DNA from: Epichloe hybrida
Taxonomy: Eukaryota; Ascomycota; Sordariomycetes; Hypocreales; Clavicipitaceae
Direction: 5' to 3'
DNA length: 64,000 nucleotides
Assembly (NCBI GenBank): GCA_019022495.1
Contig: JAFEKR010000024.1
Coordinates: forward strand, 124,001-188,000
Shown here piece by piece: positions 11,901-23,720 of the stretch (position 1 is the first letter of the stretch; each line of letters begins with the position of its first letter). The notes under the pieces are model-generated. The model searched no databases. It saw only the letters and a list, made by a program, of their open reading frames with translations, and was not told where the DNA came from. Both the position numbers and the translations under genes were made by a program.

Positions 11901-14340
11901 AAAAGCAGTTACTTAGAGCTACCTTATAGAAGGAGAGTTATAGTAATTATATCACTGCTTTAGGCATCTATTAATCTAATATTTACATAAGGTTCTTTGT
12001 AGATTAAGGCATAATATTAACATTAAAGCTATTAGGGAGCTAATAAGAATTTACTACTAATACTAAATATATATAGATAGCCCTAATTGCTTTAAGTTTA
12101 CCCTTAAGGATAAGTGTAGCTTTAATTATAAAGTAATAGTAGATATCTTCTACCTAGATAGTAACTACCCTACACTCTATGCTATAGATATAGCTATAGC
12201 GTTTAACATAGCGAAATTCCTTAATAATATCTCTATAAAAACAACCTAGGAAGCCCTCTAAATATGCTAGATTAATACTTACCTAGGCCCCCTAGACTTT
12301 ATTATTATAGACGCTAGAATGAACTTCCACGGTAATGAATTCAGATAATTTATAGCTTTAATATTAATTTTGATTAAGGAAGTCCCTATTAAGGCACACT
12401 ATAGCATAGGGAAGGTTAAAAGGTATTATAAGCTACTCTAAAGAGCTTATAATATAATTAGATATAAATACCCTATAATACTAGAACCTATTGCCCTTTA
12501 AATAGTAACTAAGGCCCTAAATAACACCATAGGCCCTAATAGTCTTGTCCTAACCCTCCTTATCTTTAGAGCTTACCTACGCATAATAAGTAAGTCCTTG
12601 CTATTACCTAATATCACATAGTAGGTAATTATAGTATAGAAGGCTACTAAAGAGATTAAGAGACTCTATACTATCTAGAAGGTTAATAAGGCCCTTACTA
12701 AATGTAATAGCCTAGATACCTTAAAGACCCTTAGCCTGCTACTTAGATTTAAGGTTAAGGTCTAGTAAGAAGGCAAGGGATAGGCAGGTCTATATAAGCT
12801 ACTAGTAATTACTAGAGAGAGCTATATACTTAATATACCTAGAGGCCTAAAGACCTTTAGGTTAATATCTATTAAGCCCTACTATAATAACCCTAATACA
12901 GAGAAGATAATAAAGCCTAGTAAAGAGAAAGGAGAGAAAGGGCAAGAGGCCTGTAATAAGAATATAGTACTACTAATACTATTAAAGCGAGGATGCGGAA
13001 GGCTACGGAAGAACCCTCCTATAATGCCTTAAGGTGCTAATACCTTCCTATTAGCAAAAGAATATAGTAACCTAGCTTTTATAATTAAGTTACGTAAGGA
13101 AGGAATTATTAAGACCCTAGGTAAACTATTTAAGCTATTAATAAAAGCGGAGATTAACGCTCTAATTAAGTAAGGTGTATTTAAATTCATTATATTTAAC
13201 AAGGAAGAATATAGTAGGATTTGAATCTTTAATTCCTAAATTATCAATAAGATCAAAGGTAAGATAATAAAACCCTATAAAAAGTTACGCCTTATAATCT
13301 AAGGGTATGAGGATAAAGGGAAACAGGCCATTCTTACACAGGCCCTAATAATTTAACACGCGAGCTAACGTCTTATTCTTATAATAGCCCCGTTAGCAAG
13401 ATTAAGGAAATTCCTCATCTAGCTAAGAGATATCTATTAGGCTTATGTATAGGCCCGTACATTACTAGAGTGACTAATCCTAGCACGCTTGCTAATTCAG
13501 ATACAGCACCTTTACCTGCCTAGCATAATTATAAGGGTTATTAAACCTCTTTATAGGCTTGTAGAGATAGGAACACACTAGTAGGTTATATATTATAAAT
13601 ATTATAGAGAGAACCTCTAGATAGAAACCTCTACATATAATCCCTACCTACTTATAACTACAAAGGAAAGCCCTAACTTTACCTACATTAGAATGCAAAC
13701 TAATAACATAATTAGCCTCTTAGACAAGAAGTTCTCTAAGAAGGAAAAGACCTAGCTTATTATAGTAAGCTTTAACGTAAAGCTAAAGCAGTTTCTAACC
13801 TAGGATAGTCCCCTTATGTTTAATAGTAGTATTATTATGCTAGAGAATAATACTATTAAGATCTAGTAGAAAGGGCAAAGTAATAAGTTAGAGTTAGTCC
13901 TTATAACTAATTTAAAGCGTAAGTATATTAAGTAAAGGGCCTAAGGCGCTTACATTACCTTAATCTGCTAACTAAAGGCTTACTTTAATCTATCCGTTGC
14001 TGCATAACACTAGGAGCTAACCCCAGAGGACATAAGAGCCCTTAATTACTACCTAAAGTGGCAGATAGATTACCTAGAGAGAGGTCTAACGTTTATCCTA
14101 ATTAACCTTAAGAAAGTAAAGCTCTTTACCTTTATAGATAAATCCTTTGCTAATAACTAGGACCTATCCTTATAACTAGGATATATACTTATCCTAGTAA
14201 ATAAAGACTTCACTAATAGCAAGTTTATAATTAAAGGCAATATTATACACTTTAGCTTAATAAAGAGCAAGAGAGTCACATAAAGCGTGCTTACCTTAGA
14301 AGTCTATGGCATAGTAGCTAGTATTAATATAGCTTACGTA

Positions 14341-14348
14341 ATTATAAC
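14341..14348. repeat. 8-bp target-site duplication of the hAT-like insertion (left)
   Basis: ATTATAAC precedes CAGAGCAT here and is repeated directly after ATGCTCTG at 16065-16072. The uninterrupted sister sequence in Copia copy B (about 22634-22641) has a single ATTATAAC followed by CACCCTAAAC, which proves the insertion. Confidence 0.9.
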
Positions 14349-14589
14349 CAGAGCATCACATTACATTACATTACATGTAATTATTTGTAATTAAATGTAA
14401 TTATTGTTTATTTTTTAATATTTAAGTAAAGTAATTAGAAATTAATAGTAAGAAATATCTTAAATAATTAGAAAAGTATATATTAGGTTTCTTAAAATAT
14501 AGATTAAGGTTAAATTACTATACTAATCTTAATTATAACTTATAAAACTAATAAAACTTACTTTTTAAGCTTATTTCTTAGAAAAATAT

Positions 14590-15215
14590 TAAAAACTTAC
14601 TTTTATATACACCTTCTTTTAAAGAGAAAATCATAAATATCTTAGCAAATGAGCTATAAAGAAGTTAATACTATTATTAGTAAGACCCACTTTAGACCCA
14701 CTTTTAAGTATACTATCTTTTTAAGAGAAAATCATAAATATCTTAGCAAATAAGCTATTAAGAAGTTAATACTATAATTAGTAAGACCCACTTTAGACCC
14801 ACTTTTATATATACTTTCTTTTTAAGAGAAAATCATAAATATCTTAGCAAATAAGCTATTAAGAAGTTAATACTATTATTAGTAAGACCCACTTTAGACC
14901 CACTTTTAAGTATACTATCTTTTTAAGAGAAAATCATAAATATCTTAGCAAATGAGCTATAAAGAAGTTAATACTATTATTAGTAAGACCCACTTGAGAC
15001 CCACTTTTAAGTATACTATCTTTTTAAGAGAAAATCATAAATATCTTAGCAAATAAGCTATTAAGAAGTTAATACTATTATTAGTAAGACCCACTTTAGA
15101 CCCACTTTTATATATACTTTCTTTTTAAAAAAAAATGATAAATATCTAAGCAAATAAGCTATAAATAAGTTATAAATAAGTTATACTATTTAGTAATACT
15201 TACTTTTAAACTTAC
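14590..15215. repeat. 101-bp tandem repeats, five near-identical units plus a decayed sixth
   Basis: The marker AGAGAAAATCATAAATATC recurs starting at 14623, 14724, 14825, 14926 and 15027, exactly 101 bp apart each time. A degenerate copy follows at about 15128. Units differ by a few transitions and by TATATA versus AAGTATA. The array lies inside the hAT-like element, and one inverted unit is at the very start of the window. Confidence 0.92.
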
Positions 15216-15917
15216 TTTAGAAAATACCTCTCTTTTAAAAGAAGATTATATATAACTAGGTAAATAAGCTATAAAAAAGTTAATTATATTATAAATAAAC
15301 CTTATTTTTATACTTAATTTTTATACTTAATTTTTATTTATACCTTAAATACATTATATTATTATTTTATAGCTTTAAATTCTTATAAACCTAAATAACT
15401 TATAAGCTTTTTAATTACCTTAACTAAAAAGAAATAAACTTTTATTTTTTAAAAGTATAATATTTATTTATTAATTCTAAAAAATAGATTTTATATCCTA
15501 TTTTAAATTAATTAACTTTAAATAATATAAGCTTCTTAAAGATTTTTATATTAGTCCTTAATATAATTATTTAGACTTATAATATATTATTTTATATTAA
15601 ATTTAAAAGTATATATAGGGTATTATTTAGTAAAATAACTACTTAGGTGAAATAATATAATATTAAATCTTAGAAATTAGATTTATTAGTATTTTAAAAT
15701 CTTATAATATAAAAAGAAATTCAAGAACTTCTATTATACTCTTAAGCCTATATAATATACCCTATACCCTAATATATAACTAATAATCTAAAACTAAGGA
15801 AACTTAAATAATTTATAGTAAATAAACTAAAATAGTAATTAAATTAACTCTAATATTAACTTAATAGAGAAAAATCTATATAATATTATAAGATCTTAAT
15901 ATACCCCACTTTTATTT

Positions 15918-16058
15918 TCCCCTAACATTACATTTGTAATGTTTGTAATGTAATGTAATGTAATATGTAATAATTACACATTACATTACATTACATTACA
16001 TTACATTACACATTACATCCAAACCCCAAATATTACATTACATTACATTACATTACAT
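15918..16058. repeat. ATTAC/TGTAA pentamer arrays, right end of the hAT-like element
   Basis: Blocks of TGTAA, then ATTAC, precede the ATGCTCTG end of the element. They mirror the arrays at its left end and at 340-474. Confidence 0.85.
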
Positions 16059-16064
16059 GCTCTG

Positions 16065-16072
16065 ATTATAAC
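16065..16072. repeat. 8-bp target-site duplication of the hAT-like insertion (right)
   Basis: Second copy of ATTATAAC, followed by TACCCTAAAC. The uninterrupted copy B reads CACCCTAAAC at the same place, a single C-to-T change consistent with RIP. Confidence 0.9.
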
Positions 16073-16838
16073 TACCCTAAACTTAGTTACTAACTAACTA
16101 AAGCTCCTAAAGATCCTAGTTATTGTATATATAAATTCATACTCCTTATATAAGTGCCTTATTAAGCTTAGTATAACAAAGGAGAAACGCCTAATAATTA
16201 ATATTATAGCCCTTTAATAGTTATACAAACGCTAAGAACTCTATAAGATCTAATAGATTAACGGAGAGAATAACCTAGCTAATACCTTTATAAAGGCATT
16301 ACCTAATAAGGCCCTTAAGAGCTTTATCTTAACTAACTAGATAACTATCTAGATAGAGGGATAGGTTACCTACGCGTAATACACGCGTAGTAAGAGGAAA
16401 AGGTAATTCTCTAGGAGGATAGCCATAGGGATAAGATAGTAATATATAGGGGATCTACGCCCTTATAGTTAATATCCCTAGTGGCTATAATTACACTAGC
16501 CTACTAAGCCCTCCTAGTAAACTATAGAAATTAATAGTAGTGTGTAGGAGGATAAAGGTATTGCTAAGGAGGAGGAAGACGTTATATACGCGCTATAGGG
16601 TAGTATATATATTATTTTAAGGAAAAGAAGGGATTTAGAAGGACCCACTTATCCTTACATAGGCTCACAGGCTAAGCAAGATTATTATTTCCCTTTCGTT
16701 AGCAACTATACGCCTAGATAAGCTATAAGTTCTTTTCCTTATATCCCTTATTAATCACATTCTTAATCTATCTTTCCTTTTTTATTTCTATAATTAATAT
16801 TACATGTTAATAATTATGTTAAAAGAGAGAATTTCTAG

Positions 16839-17147
16839 TATTAGAACAAAGGTAATATTAATCGCGCGTTATAGCCGTAATTACCTAGCAGAAGCTTAGG
16901 CTACGCGTGAACCCTACATGTGACCCACAACCTGGCACGTTAATTAGCTAGGAAATGTAGGGACATAAACGCGCAACCCCTTTTCCCTTTATATATTATA
17001 ACTTCTAGCTTTTTACCTCTCTTTTCCTATAACTTAATTAATTATAATAACAGATAACGTAGCCTAGAATAAATAATTAATAACGATACTATTCTTTGGG
17101 CTCACGACTATATTACACATTAAATTTAATACCCTGTGAATCTAACA
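16839..17147 (+). repeat. Copia LTR 2 (309 bp), shared middle LTR
   Basis: It aligns over its full length with LTR 1 and LTR 3. It begins TATTAGAACAAAGG (the initial TG has become TA) and ends GAATCTAACA. It is the 3' LTR of internal region A and the 5' LTR of internal region B. Confidence 0.9.
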
Positions 17148-20100
17148 CTAATTAGTGGTTACCTTCACAGATAACCACGTAGTCTTCGAATACCGCAGAT
17201 TAGCAAGGTCAATTAGAAAAGGTAGCTTATCTAATAATAACTCACCCTATGTAATAGGAGGGCTATGTTTAATAATAAGTTATGCTAATAGAAAGGTATA
17301 ATATAGCTCTCTTCTTACTTTAGTATTAATATCTATATTTATATAGACTTTAAAACAATAAAGAAAGGTTTAACACTAGTAGCTAAGCTATCCCCTTATC
17401 TTTTTTTATTATATATTCTATCACGCATTTAAAGTTAACCGCCTTGCCTCACAATCCTTCACATCCGGAACACATTACATAATCATAGTTATACCCCTTT
17501 TCTTCTTATATTATAAGATCTGCCTCCCTTAATCAATAAGAATATTAGATATAGCTAGACTATCTAGGACCTCTAGTTAATTTAGAGTTCCTAGCAAGAC
17601 TAATAGCTATAATAATACTATGGAAGGTATTAAAACAGGAGATAGTAATAAATACCTTAATAAAGGAAAAACCCCTACTTATACTAACCTATACCCCTAT
17701 ATCTCTATAAGGCTTTAATAATATATTATAGAAGAACTACTCTAATAAATAGGAAGTTCTAAATATAAAGAGATAATAATACCTAAGGAAATTAGTCTTT
17801 ATATCCTTATAAAGACTAAATAATATAAGGAGCAAGGGTTATTTAGAAGAACACTATTCTCTAAATTTAGTAATAACTTCTACAAATAGTTAAGGGATAA
17901 GTTTACAAAAAAGAGAGACCTTTTATAGAATAGACTTTAAGACTATCTTCTTTATAATAGAGTGTATATAACTATTAGAAGAGGTACTAAGATAGTAAAT
18001 AACCTTAAAGAAGTAGTAAACTAAGAAGAATTTAGATTTTAAACTCTTAAAGAAATTAAAGAGGCTAGGAAAAAGTATATAGGTTTCTAAAAGAACTTAC
18101 AAAATAAAGAGTTTTTCTGTAATCTACTAGACAATAGTAATATTAGAACTAGGTAACCTACCCTGTCACCCTGTTTATTAGTATAATTACTATTAAAAGG
18201 GTTAATAAGCTAGACTCCCCTAGGAAGACTAAGTTAATCCCCTCTAGGAAGGCCTAGCTAATCTCCCCTAGGAAGGTTAATTAACCTAGAGTTAAGACTA
18301 CCTAAGGATACTATTTGCAAGCATCCGTAAGTAACTCCCCTGCCTATACCTTTACTAGAGGTAAGTTAGTAGTATTACCCTAGTAACACTGCTAATAATA
18401 CCCCTAAGTAAGAGAGTTACTAACAGAGGTAACCTATGCTATCTAGGGCTAGTAGTACCCCTATTAGCATAGCTTAAAGAGCTATAATTTCTCCTTCCTA
18501 ATATAAGGAAAAGAAAAATTAGAGAGAATAATAAGCCCTAAGGGTACTACCTATAAAGCTACCCTCTTACTTCCTAAAGACCTTACTACCCCTTTTATAA
18601 ATATAAAAGGAAATACCTAGAGAACCCCTATAAACCTAAAGACCTTTGCTAAAGCAAATTATTAACCTATCTAAGGTATACCCTAAAGAATAACTCTATA
18701 GCACTAATAACTATAATATTCTTAAATTAAAGCTTTAAACATTTCGCAAAAAGTATAAGTTACTTAATATCTAGCTTAAATAAGCTAGTTATGCTTTTAA
18801 GGTTATGCTTAAAGGTAAAGTACTATAATACTATATAGACCACCTCTTTAAACCTAGATAACCATAAGATCTCCCTACGCTTATTAGCTATATAAGAGAA
18901 TAATTTAAAACTAAGAATACATAGCAAAGATATCTACTAGAGTAGAATAATACTTTCTTATAAGGAATAATAAATAATAACCTAAGTAAGTTAATAATTA
19001 AATGCTTTAATAAACTTATAGAAAGACTAGTAATCTTATAATAAGTAATGCCTAAAGTAGGCTAAACTAAAAGGGTACTCTAGAATTAACTTATTAGAGC
19101 CTATTATAGTATTCTAGAGTATAGAGAAGTAATTATAGATCCGCTAGATAGACTATAAGAGTTCTATAAATAGATTAGAATAACCCTTTACCTTATTAAG
19201 AAAGAGAAGAAAAACTATTAATAGTTCCTAACCAAACCTATAACCCTAGAGTAATTCTAGACTAACTAAAGATATAATAGGAAAGGAATAAATAAAAATC
19301 ATAATGAAAATATAATTAAATTACCTATTAAAAAAGAGAGTTTAAATCAAGATGGAAAAGAGACCTAATACCCCTTAAAACCATAAGGAAGAGAAGGTAC
19401 TCCTTATATAAAGAAGTGCTACGTATATAGTAAGGAAGGATACTAGTTATCTAAGCACCCTAAAGAGAACTATAAGAAGGCGTTTTAACGTTTTAAGAAC
19501 CACTACCTTACAAATCTAACTAATAACTTATATTATTCATTCCTTACTTAGTATAAGGGAGAATATAAGTCTTAAACCCCTATTAATAACAAAATCGCTT
19601 AGTATATAAAGAGCATTAGATTTAATAATAGCCCTAATAATACAGATAGGCTAGTACCTATAAGCTTCTTTACGCATAGAATGCAAATTAATAGCAAGAA
19701 AACGGTTTAATTCCTAATAAGGTAAGCAGCTTATTATAGCCTAAGTAAAGAAGACCCCTTCTAACAGGAACTTATAAATAAAGCCCTAGTAATATTTATA
19801 TTAGAAGATTACTATTCCTATATAATATTCTAAGGAATCATGCCTAATACAGGAGCCATAAAGTTCTCTATAGCAGGGCACCCTTAATTTCTTACTTTAT
19901 AACGTTAGATACTTACATTATAGCTTAATGAATTAATAGAGAAGAAAGCATTAGTTAGATTTAGCGTAGGAGACTTAATTATTACGCTTAGAGCGGCTAA
20001 TGTACCTACTCCCTTTAGAAATATCCTCTTTTAGGTTATCCCTACAAACACTCTATTCCTCTTATCCCTTAATAATATAGACTATCTAAAGATTAATTTT

Positions 20101-23100
20101 AATATCTCTAAGAACACACTATAATAAGGAAACATTAAAGTCCCTATTATACATAAATAAGGCCACACCTAAATACTTCTTATATAGAAAGAAGAAGTAG
20201 TTGCTTAAAGCTACCTTATAGAAGGAGAGCTATAGTAATTATATTACTACTTTAGGTATCTATTAATCTAACATTTATATAAGGTTCTTTGTAAATTAGG
20301 GCATAACATTAACATTAAAGCTATTAGGGAGCTAATAAGAATTTGCTACTAATGCTAAATGCACGTAAATAGCCCTAATTACTTTAAGTTCACCCTTAAG
20401 AATAAGTATAGCTTTAATTATAAAGTAATAGTAAATATCTTCTACCTAGATAGTAACTACCCTATACTCCATGCTATAGATATAGCTATAGTGTTTAATA
20501 TAGCGAAATTCCTTAATAATATCTTTATAAAAATAACCTAGGAAGCCCTCTAAATATACTAGATTAATGCTTACCTAGGCCCCCCGGACTTTATTATTAT
20601 AAACACTAGAATAAACTTCTATGGTAATAAATTTAGATAATTTATAGCTTTAATATTAATTTTAATTAAGGAAGTCCTTATTAAGGCACACTATAGCATA
20701 GGGAAGGTTAAAAGGTATTATAGGCTACTCTAAAGAGCCTATAATATAATTAGACGCGAATACCCTATAACACTAGAACCTATTGCCCTTTAAATAGTAA
20801 CTAAGGCCCTAAATAACACTATAGGCCCTAATAGTCTTATCCTAACCCTCCTTATCTTTAGAGCTTACCTATATATAATAAGTAAGTCCTTACTATTACC
20901 TAATATTATATAGTAGGTAATTATAGTATAGAAGGCTACTAAAGAGATTAAGAGACTTTACACTATCTAGAAGGTTAATAAGGCCCTTGCTAAATGTAAT
21001 AGCTTAAATACCTTAAAGACCCTTAGCCTACTACTTAGATCTAAGGTTAAGGTCTAGCAAGAAGGCAAGGGATAAGTAAGTCTATATAAGCTACTAGTAA
21101 TTACTAGAGAGAGCTATATACTTAATATACCTAGAGGCCTAAAGACCTTTAGGTTAATATCTATTAAGCCCTACTATAATAACCCTAATACAAAGAAAAT
21201 AATAAAGCCTAGTAAAGAGAAAGGAGAGAAAGGGTAAGAGGCCTATAATAAGAATATAGTGCCGCTAATACTATTAAAGCAAGGATGTAGAAGGCCATAG
21301 AAAAACCCTCCTATAATGCCTTAAGGTGCTAATACCTTCCTATTAGCAAAAGAATATAGTAACCTAGCTCTTATAATTAAGCTACATAAGGAAGGAATTA
21401 TTAAGACCCTAGGCAAACCGTTTAAGCTGTTAACAAAAGCGGAGATTAACGCTCTAATTAAGCAAGGTGTATTTAAATTCATTATATTTAACGAGAAAGA
21501 ATATAATAGGATTCGAATCTTTAATTCCTAAATCATTAATAAGATTAAAGGCAAGACAATAGAACCCTACAAAAAGTCACGCCTTATAATCCAAGGGTGT
21601 AAGAATAAAGGGAAATAGGCCATTCTTACACAGGCCCTAATAATTTAACACATAAGCTAATGTCTCATTCTTATGATAGCCCTGTTAGCAAGATTAAGGA
21701 AATTCCTTATCTAGCTAAGAGATATCTATCAGGCTTATATACAGGCCCGTACATTACTAGAGTGACTAATCCTAGCACGCTTACTAATTCAGATATAGCA
21801 CCTTTACCTGCCTAGCATAATTATAAGGGTTATTAAACCTCTTTACAAGCTCGCAGAGGTAGGAACACACTAGTAGGTTACGTATTATAAACATTATAAA
21901 GAGAACCTCTAGATAGAAACCTTTATATATAATCCCTACTTACTTATAACTATAAAGGAAAGCCCTAACTTTACCTACGTTAGAATATAGACTAATAATA
22001 TAATTAGCCTCTTAGATAAGAAGTTCTCTAAGAAGGAAGAGACCTAGCTTATTATAGTAGGCTTTAATATAAAGCTAAAGCAGTTTCTAACCTAGGATAG
22101 TCCCCTCACGTTTAATAGTAGTATTATCACGCTAGAGAATAATACTATTAAGATCTAGCAGAAAGGGCAGAGTAATAAGTTAGAGTTAGTCCCTATAACT
22201 AATTTAAAGCATAAGTATATTAAGTAGAGGGCCTAAGGCGCTTATATTACCTTAATCTACTAACTAGAGGCTTACTTTAATCTATCTATTACTACATAAC
22301 ACTAGGAGCTAACCCTAGAGAACATAAGAGCCCTTAATTACTACCTAAAGTAGCAGATAAATCACCTAGAGAGAGGTCTAATATTTATCCTAATTAACCT
22401 TAAGAAGGCAAAGCTCTTTGCCTTTATAGATAGATCCTTTACTAACAACTAGGACTTATCCTTATAACTAGGATATATACTTATCCTAGTAAATAAAGAC
22501 TACACTAATAGCAAGTTCATAATTAAAGGTAATATTATGCACTTTAGCTTAACAAAGAGCAAGAGAGTTATATAAAGCATGCTTACCTTAGAAGTCTATA
22601 GTATAGTAGCTAGTGTTAATATAGCTTATGTAATTATAACCACCCTAAACTTAGTTACTAACTAACTAAAGCTCCTAAAGATCCTAGTTATTATATATAC
22701 GGATTTATACTCCTTATATAAGTGCCTTATTAAGCTTAGTATAATAAAGGAGAAACGCCTAATAATTAATATTATAGCCCTTTAATAGTTATATAAACAC
22801 TAAGAACTCTATAAGATCTAATAGATTAATAGAGAGAATAACCTAGCTAATGCCTTTATAAAGGTATTACCTAATAAGGCCCTTAAGAGCTTTATCTTAA
22901 CTAACTAGATAACTATCTAGATAGAGGGATAGGTTACTTACGTGTAACACACGCGTAGTAAGAGGAAAAGGTAATCCTCTAGGAGGATAGCTATAGGGAC
23001 AAGATAGTAATACATAGGGGATCTACGCCCCTATAGTTAACATCCCTAGCAGCTATAACCACGCTAGCTTACTAGGCCCTCCTAGTAAACCATAGAAATT

Positions 23101-23406
23101 AATAGTAGTGCGTAGGAGAATAAAGGTATTACTAAGGAGAAGGAAGACATTATATACACGCTATAGGGTAGTATATATATTATTTTAAGGAAAAGAAGGG
23201 ATTTAGAAAGACTCACTTATCCTTATATAGGCTTACAAGCTAAGTAAGATTATTATTTCCCTTTTATTAGTAACTATATGCCTAGATAGGCTATAAGTTC
23301 TTTTCTTTACATCCCCTATTAATTACATTCTTAATCTATCTTTCCTTTTTCATTTCTATGATTAATATTATATATTAATAATTATATTAAAAGAGAGAAG
23401 TTCTAG
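17148..23406 (+). mobile_element. Copia element B, internal region
   Basis: Collinear with element A but without the hAT-like insertion. The zinc knuckle at about 19417 is mutated (C-Y-V-Y replaces C-Y-I-C). The integrase-side stretch at 20359-20541 still reads 60 codons. Integrase spans about 20540-20880, reverse transcriptase about 21450-22000 and RNase H about 22420-22650. A purine-rich tract (AAAAGAGAGAAG, about 23389-23400) precedes the last LTR. Copy B alone carries a 69-bp extra segment at 19287-19355. All frames are broken by RIP-type stops. Confidence 0.85.
19287..19355. other. 69-bp segment present only in Copia copy B
   Basis: Copy A reads ...ATAATAGGAAGGG then AAAAGAGACC (about 11050-11072). 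Copy B has the same flanks separated by 69 extra bases. The insert keeps CA dinucleotides (ATCATAAT, AATCAAG) that the surrounding RIP-mutated DNA has largely lost. It has no target duplication that I can define beyond a shared GG. Confidence 0.7.
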
Positions 23407-23715
23407 TGTTAGAACAAAGGTAATATTAATCGCGTATCGCAGCCACAATTACCTAGCAGAAGCTTAGGCTACGCGCGGACCCCACATATAACCTATAACC
23501 TAGCATGTTAATTAGCTAGGAAATATAAGGACATAAACGCGTAACCCCTTTTCCCTTTATATATCATAACTTCTAGCTTTTTACCTCTCTTTTCCTATAA
23601 CTTAATCAATTATAACAACAGATAACGCAGCCTAGAATAGATAATCAATAACGATACTATTCTTCGGGCTCACGACTGTATTACACATTGAATTCAATAC
23701 CCTGTGAATCCAACA
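23407..23715 (+). repeat. Copia LTR 3 (309 bp)
   Basis: Best preserved of the three: begins TGTTAGAACAAAGG and ends CCTGTGAATCCAACA, intact TG..CA ends. It is followed directly by the GAAAG target duplication. Confidence 0.9.
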
Positions 23716-23720
23716 GAAAG
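23716..23720. repeat. 5-bp target-site duplication GAAAG, right copy
   Basis: Matches 8611-8615. The pair brackets the whole LTR-internal-LTR-internal-LTR structure, so the tandem occupies one integration site. Confidence 0.85.

Larger units (their letters stand above)
14349..16064 (+). mobile_element. hAT-like non-autonomous DNA transposon (1,716 bp)
   Basis: The element is delimited by 8-bp direct duplications and short inverted ends (CAGAGCAT at the left, ATGCTCTG at the right). These match the known 8-bp target duplication and CAG..CTG-type ends of hAT elements. Inside each end lie ATTAC/TGTAA arrays (about 14353-14400 and 15918-16058). The left half carries the 101-bp tandem repeats and the right half is featureless AT-rich DNA. 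No transposase fragment is visible, so mobilisation by a full-length relative elsewhere is inferred. It sits in the RNase H/3' region of Copia copy A. An inverted end of the same family occurs at 1-480. Confidence 0.8.
8925..16838 (+). mobile_element. Copia element A, internal region (interrupted by the hAT-like element)
   Basis: About 6.2 kb of Copia gag-pol, plus the 1.7-kb insertion at 14349-16064. The parts are: a direct repeat built on CTCCCCTAGGAAG near 9990-10060, gag at about 10400-11200 with a zinc knuckle at 11125 (CYICGKEGC), integrase at about 12280-12620 (NTYLGPLDF, MNFHGNEF), reverse transcriptase at about 13160-13700 (VFKFIIFNKEEYSRI, then ARTLLE and KPLYRLVEIGTH), and RNase H at about 14120-14345 resuming after the insertion. 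Every frame is closed by TAA/TAG. Element B at 17148-23406 is nearly collinear, so the two can be aligned to see which mutations are private. Confidence 0.85.

Noticed and set aside
14590..15215. Regular 101-bp repeats as a CRISPR-like array or a centromeric satellite
   Set aside because: Whole 101-bp units are repeated with no variable spacers, only 5-6 copies exist, and they are confined to a transposon; the host is a eukaryote.
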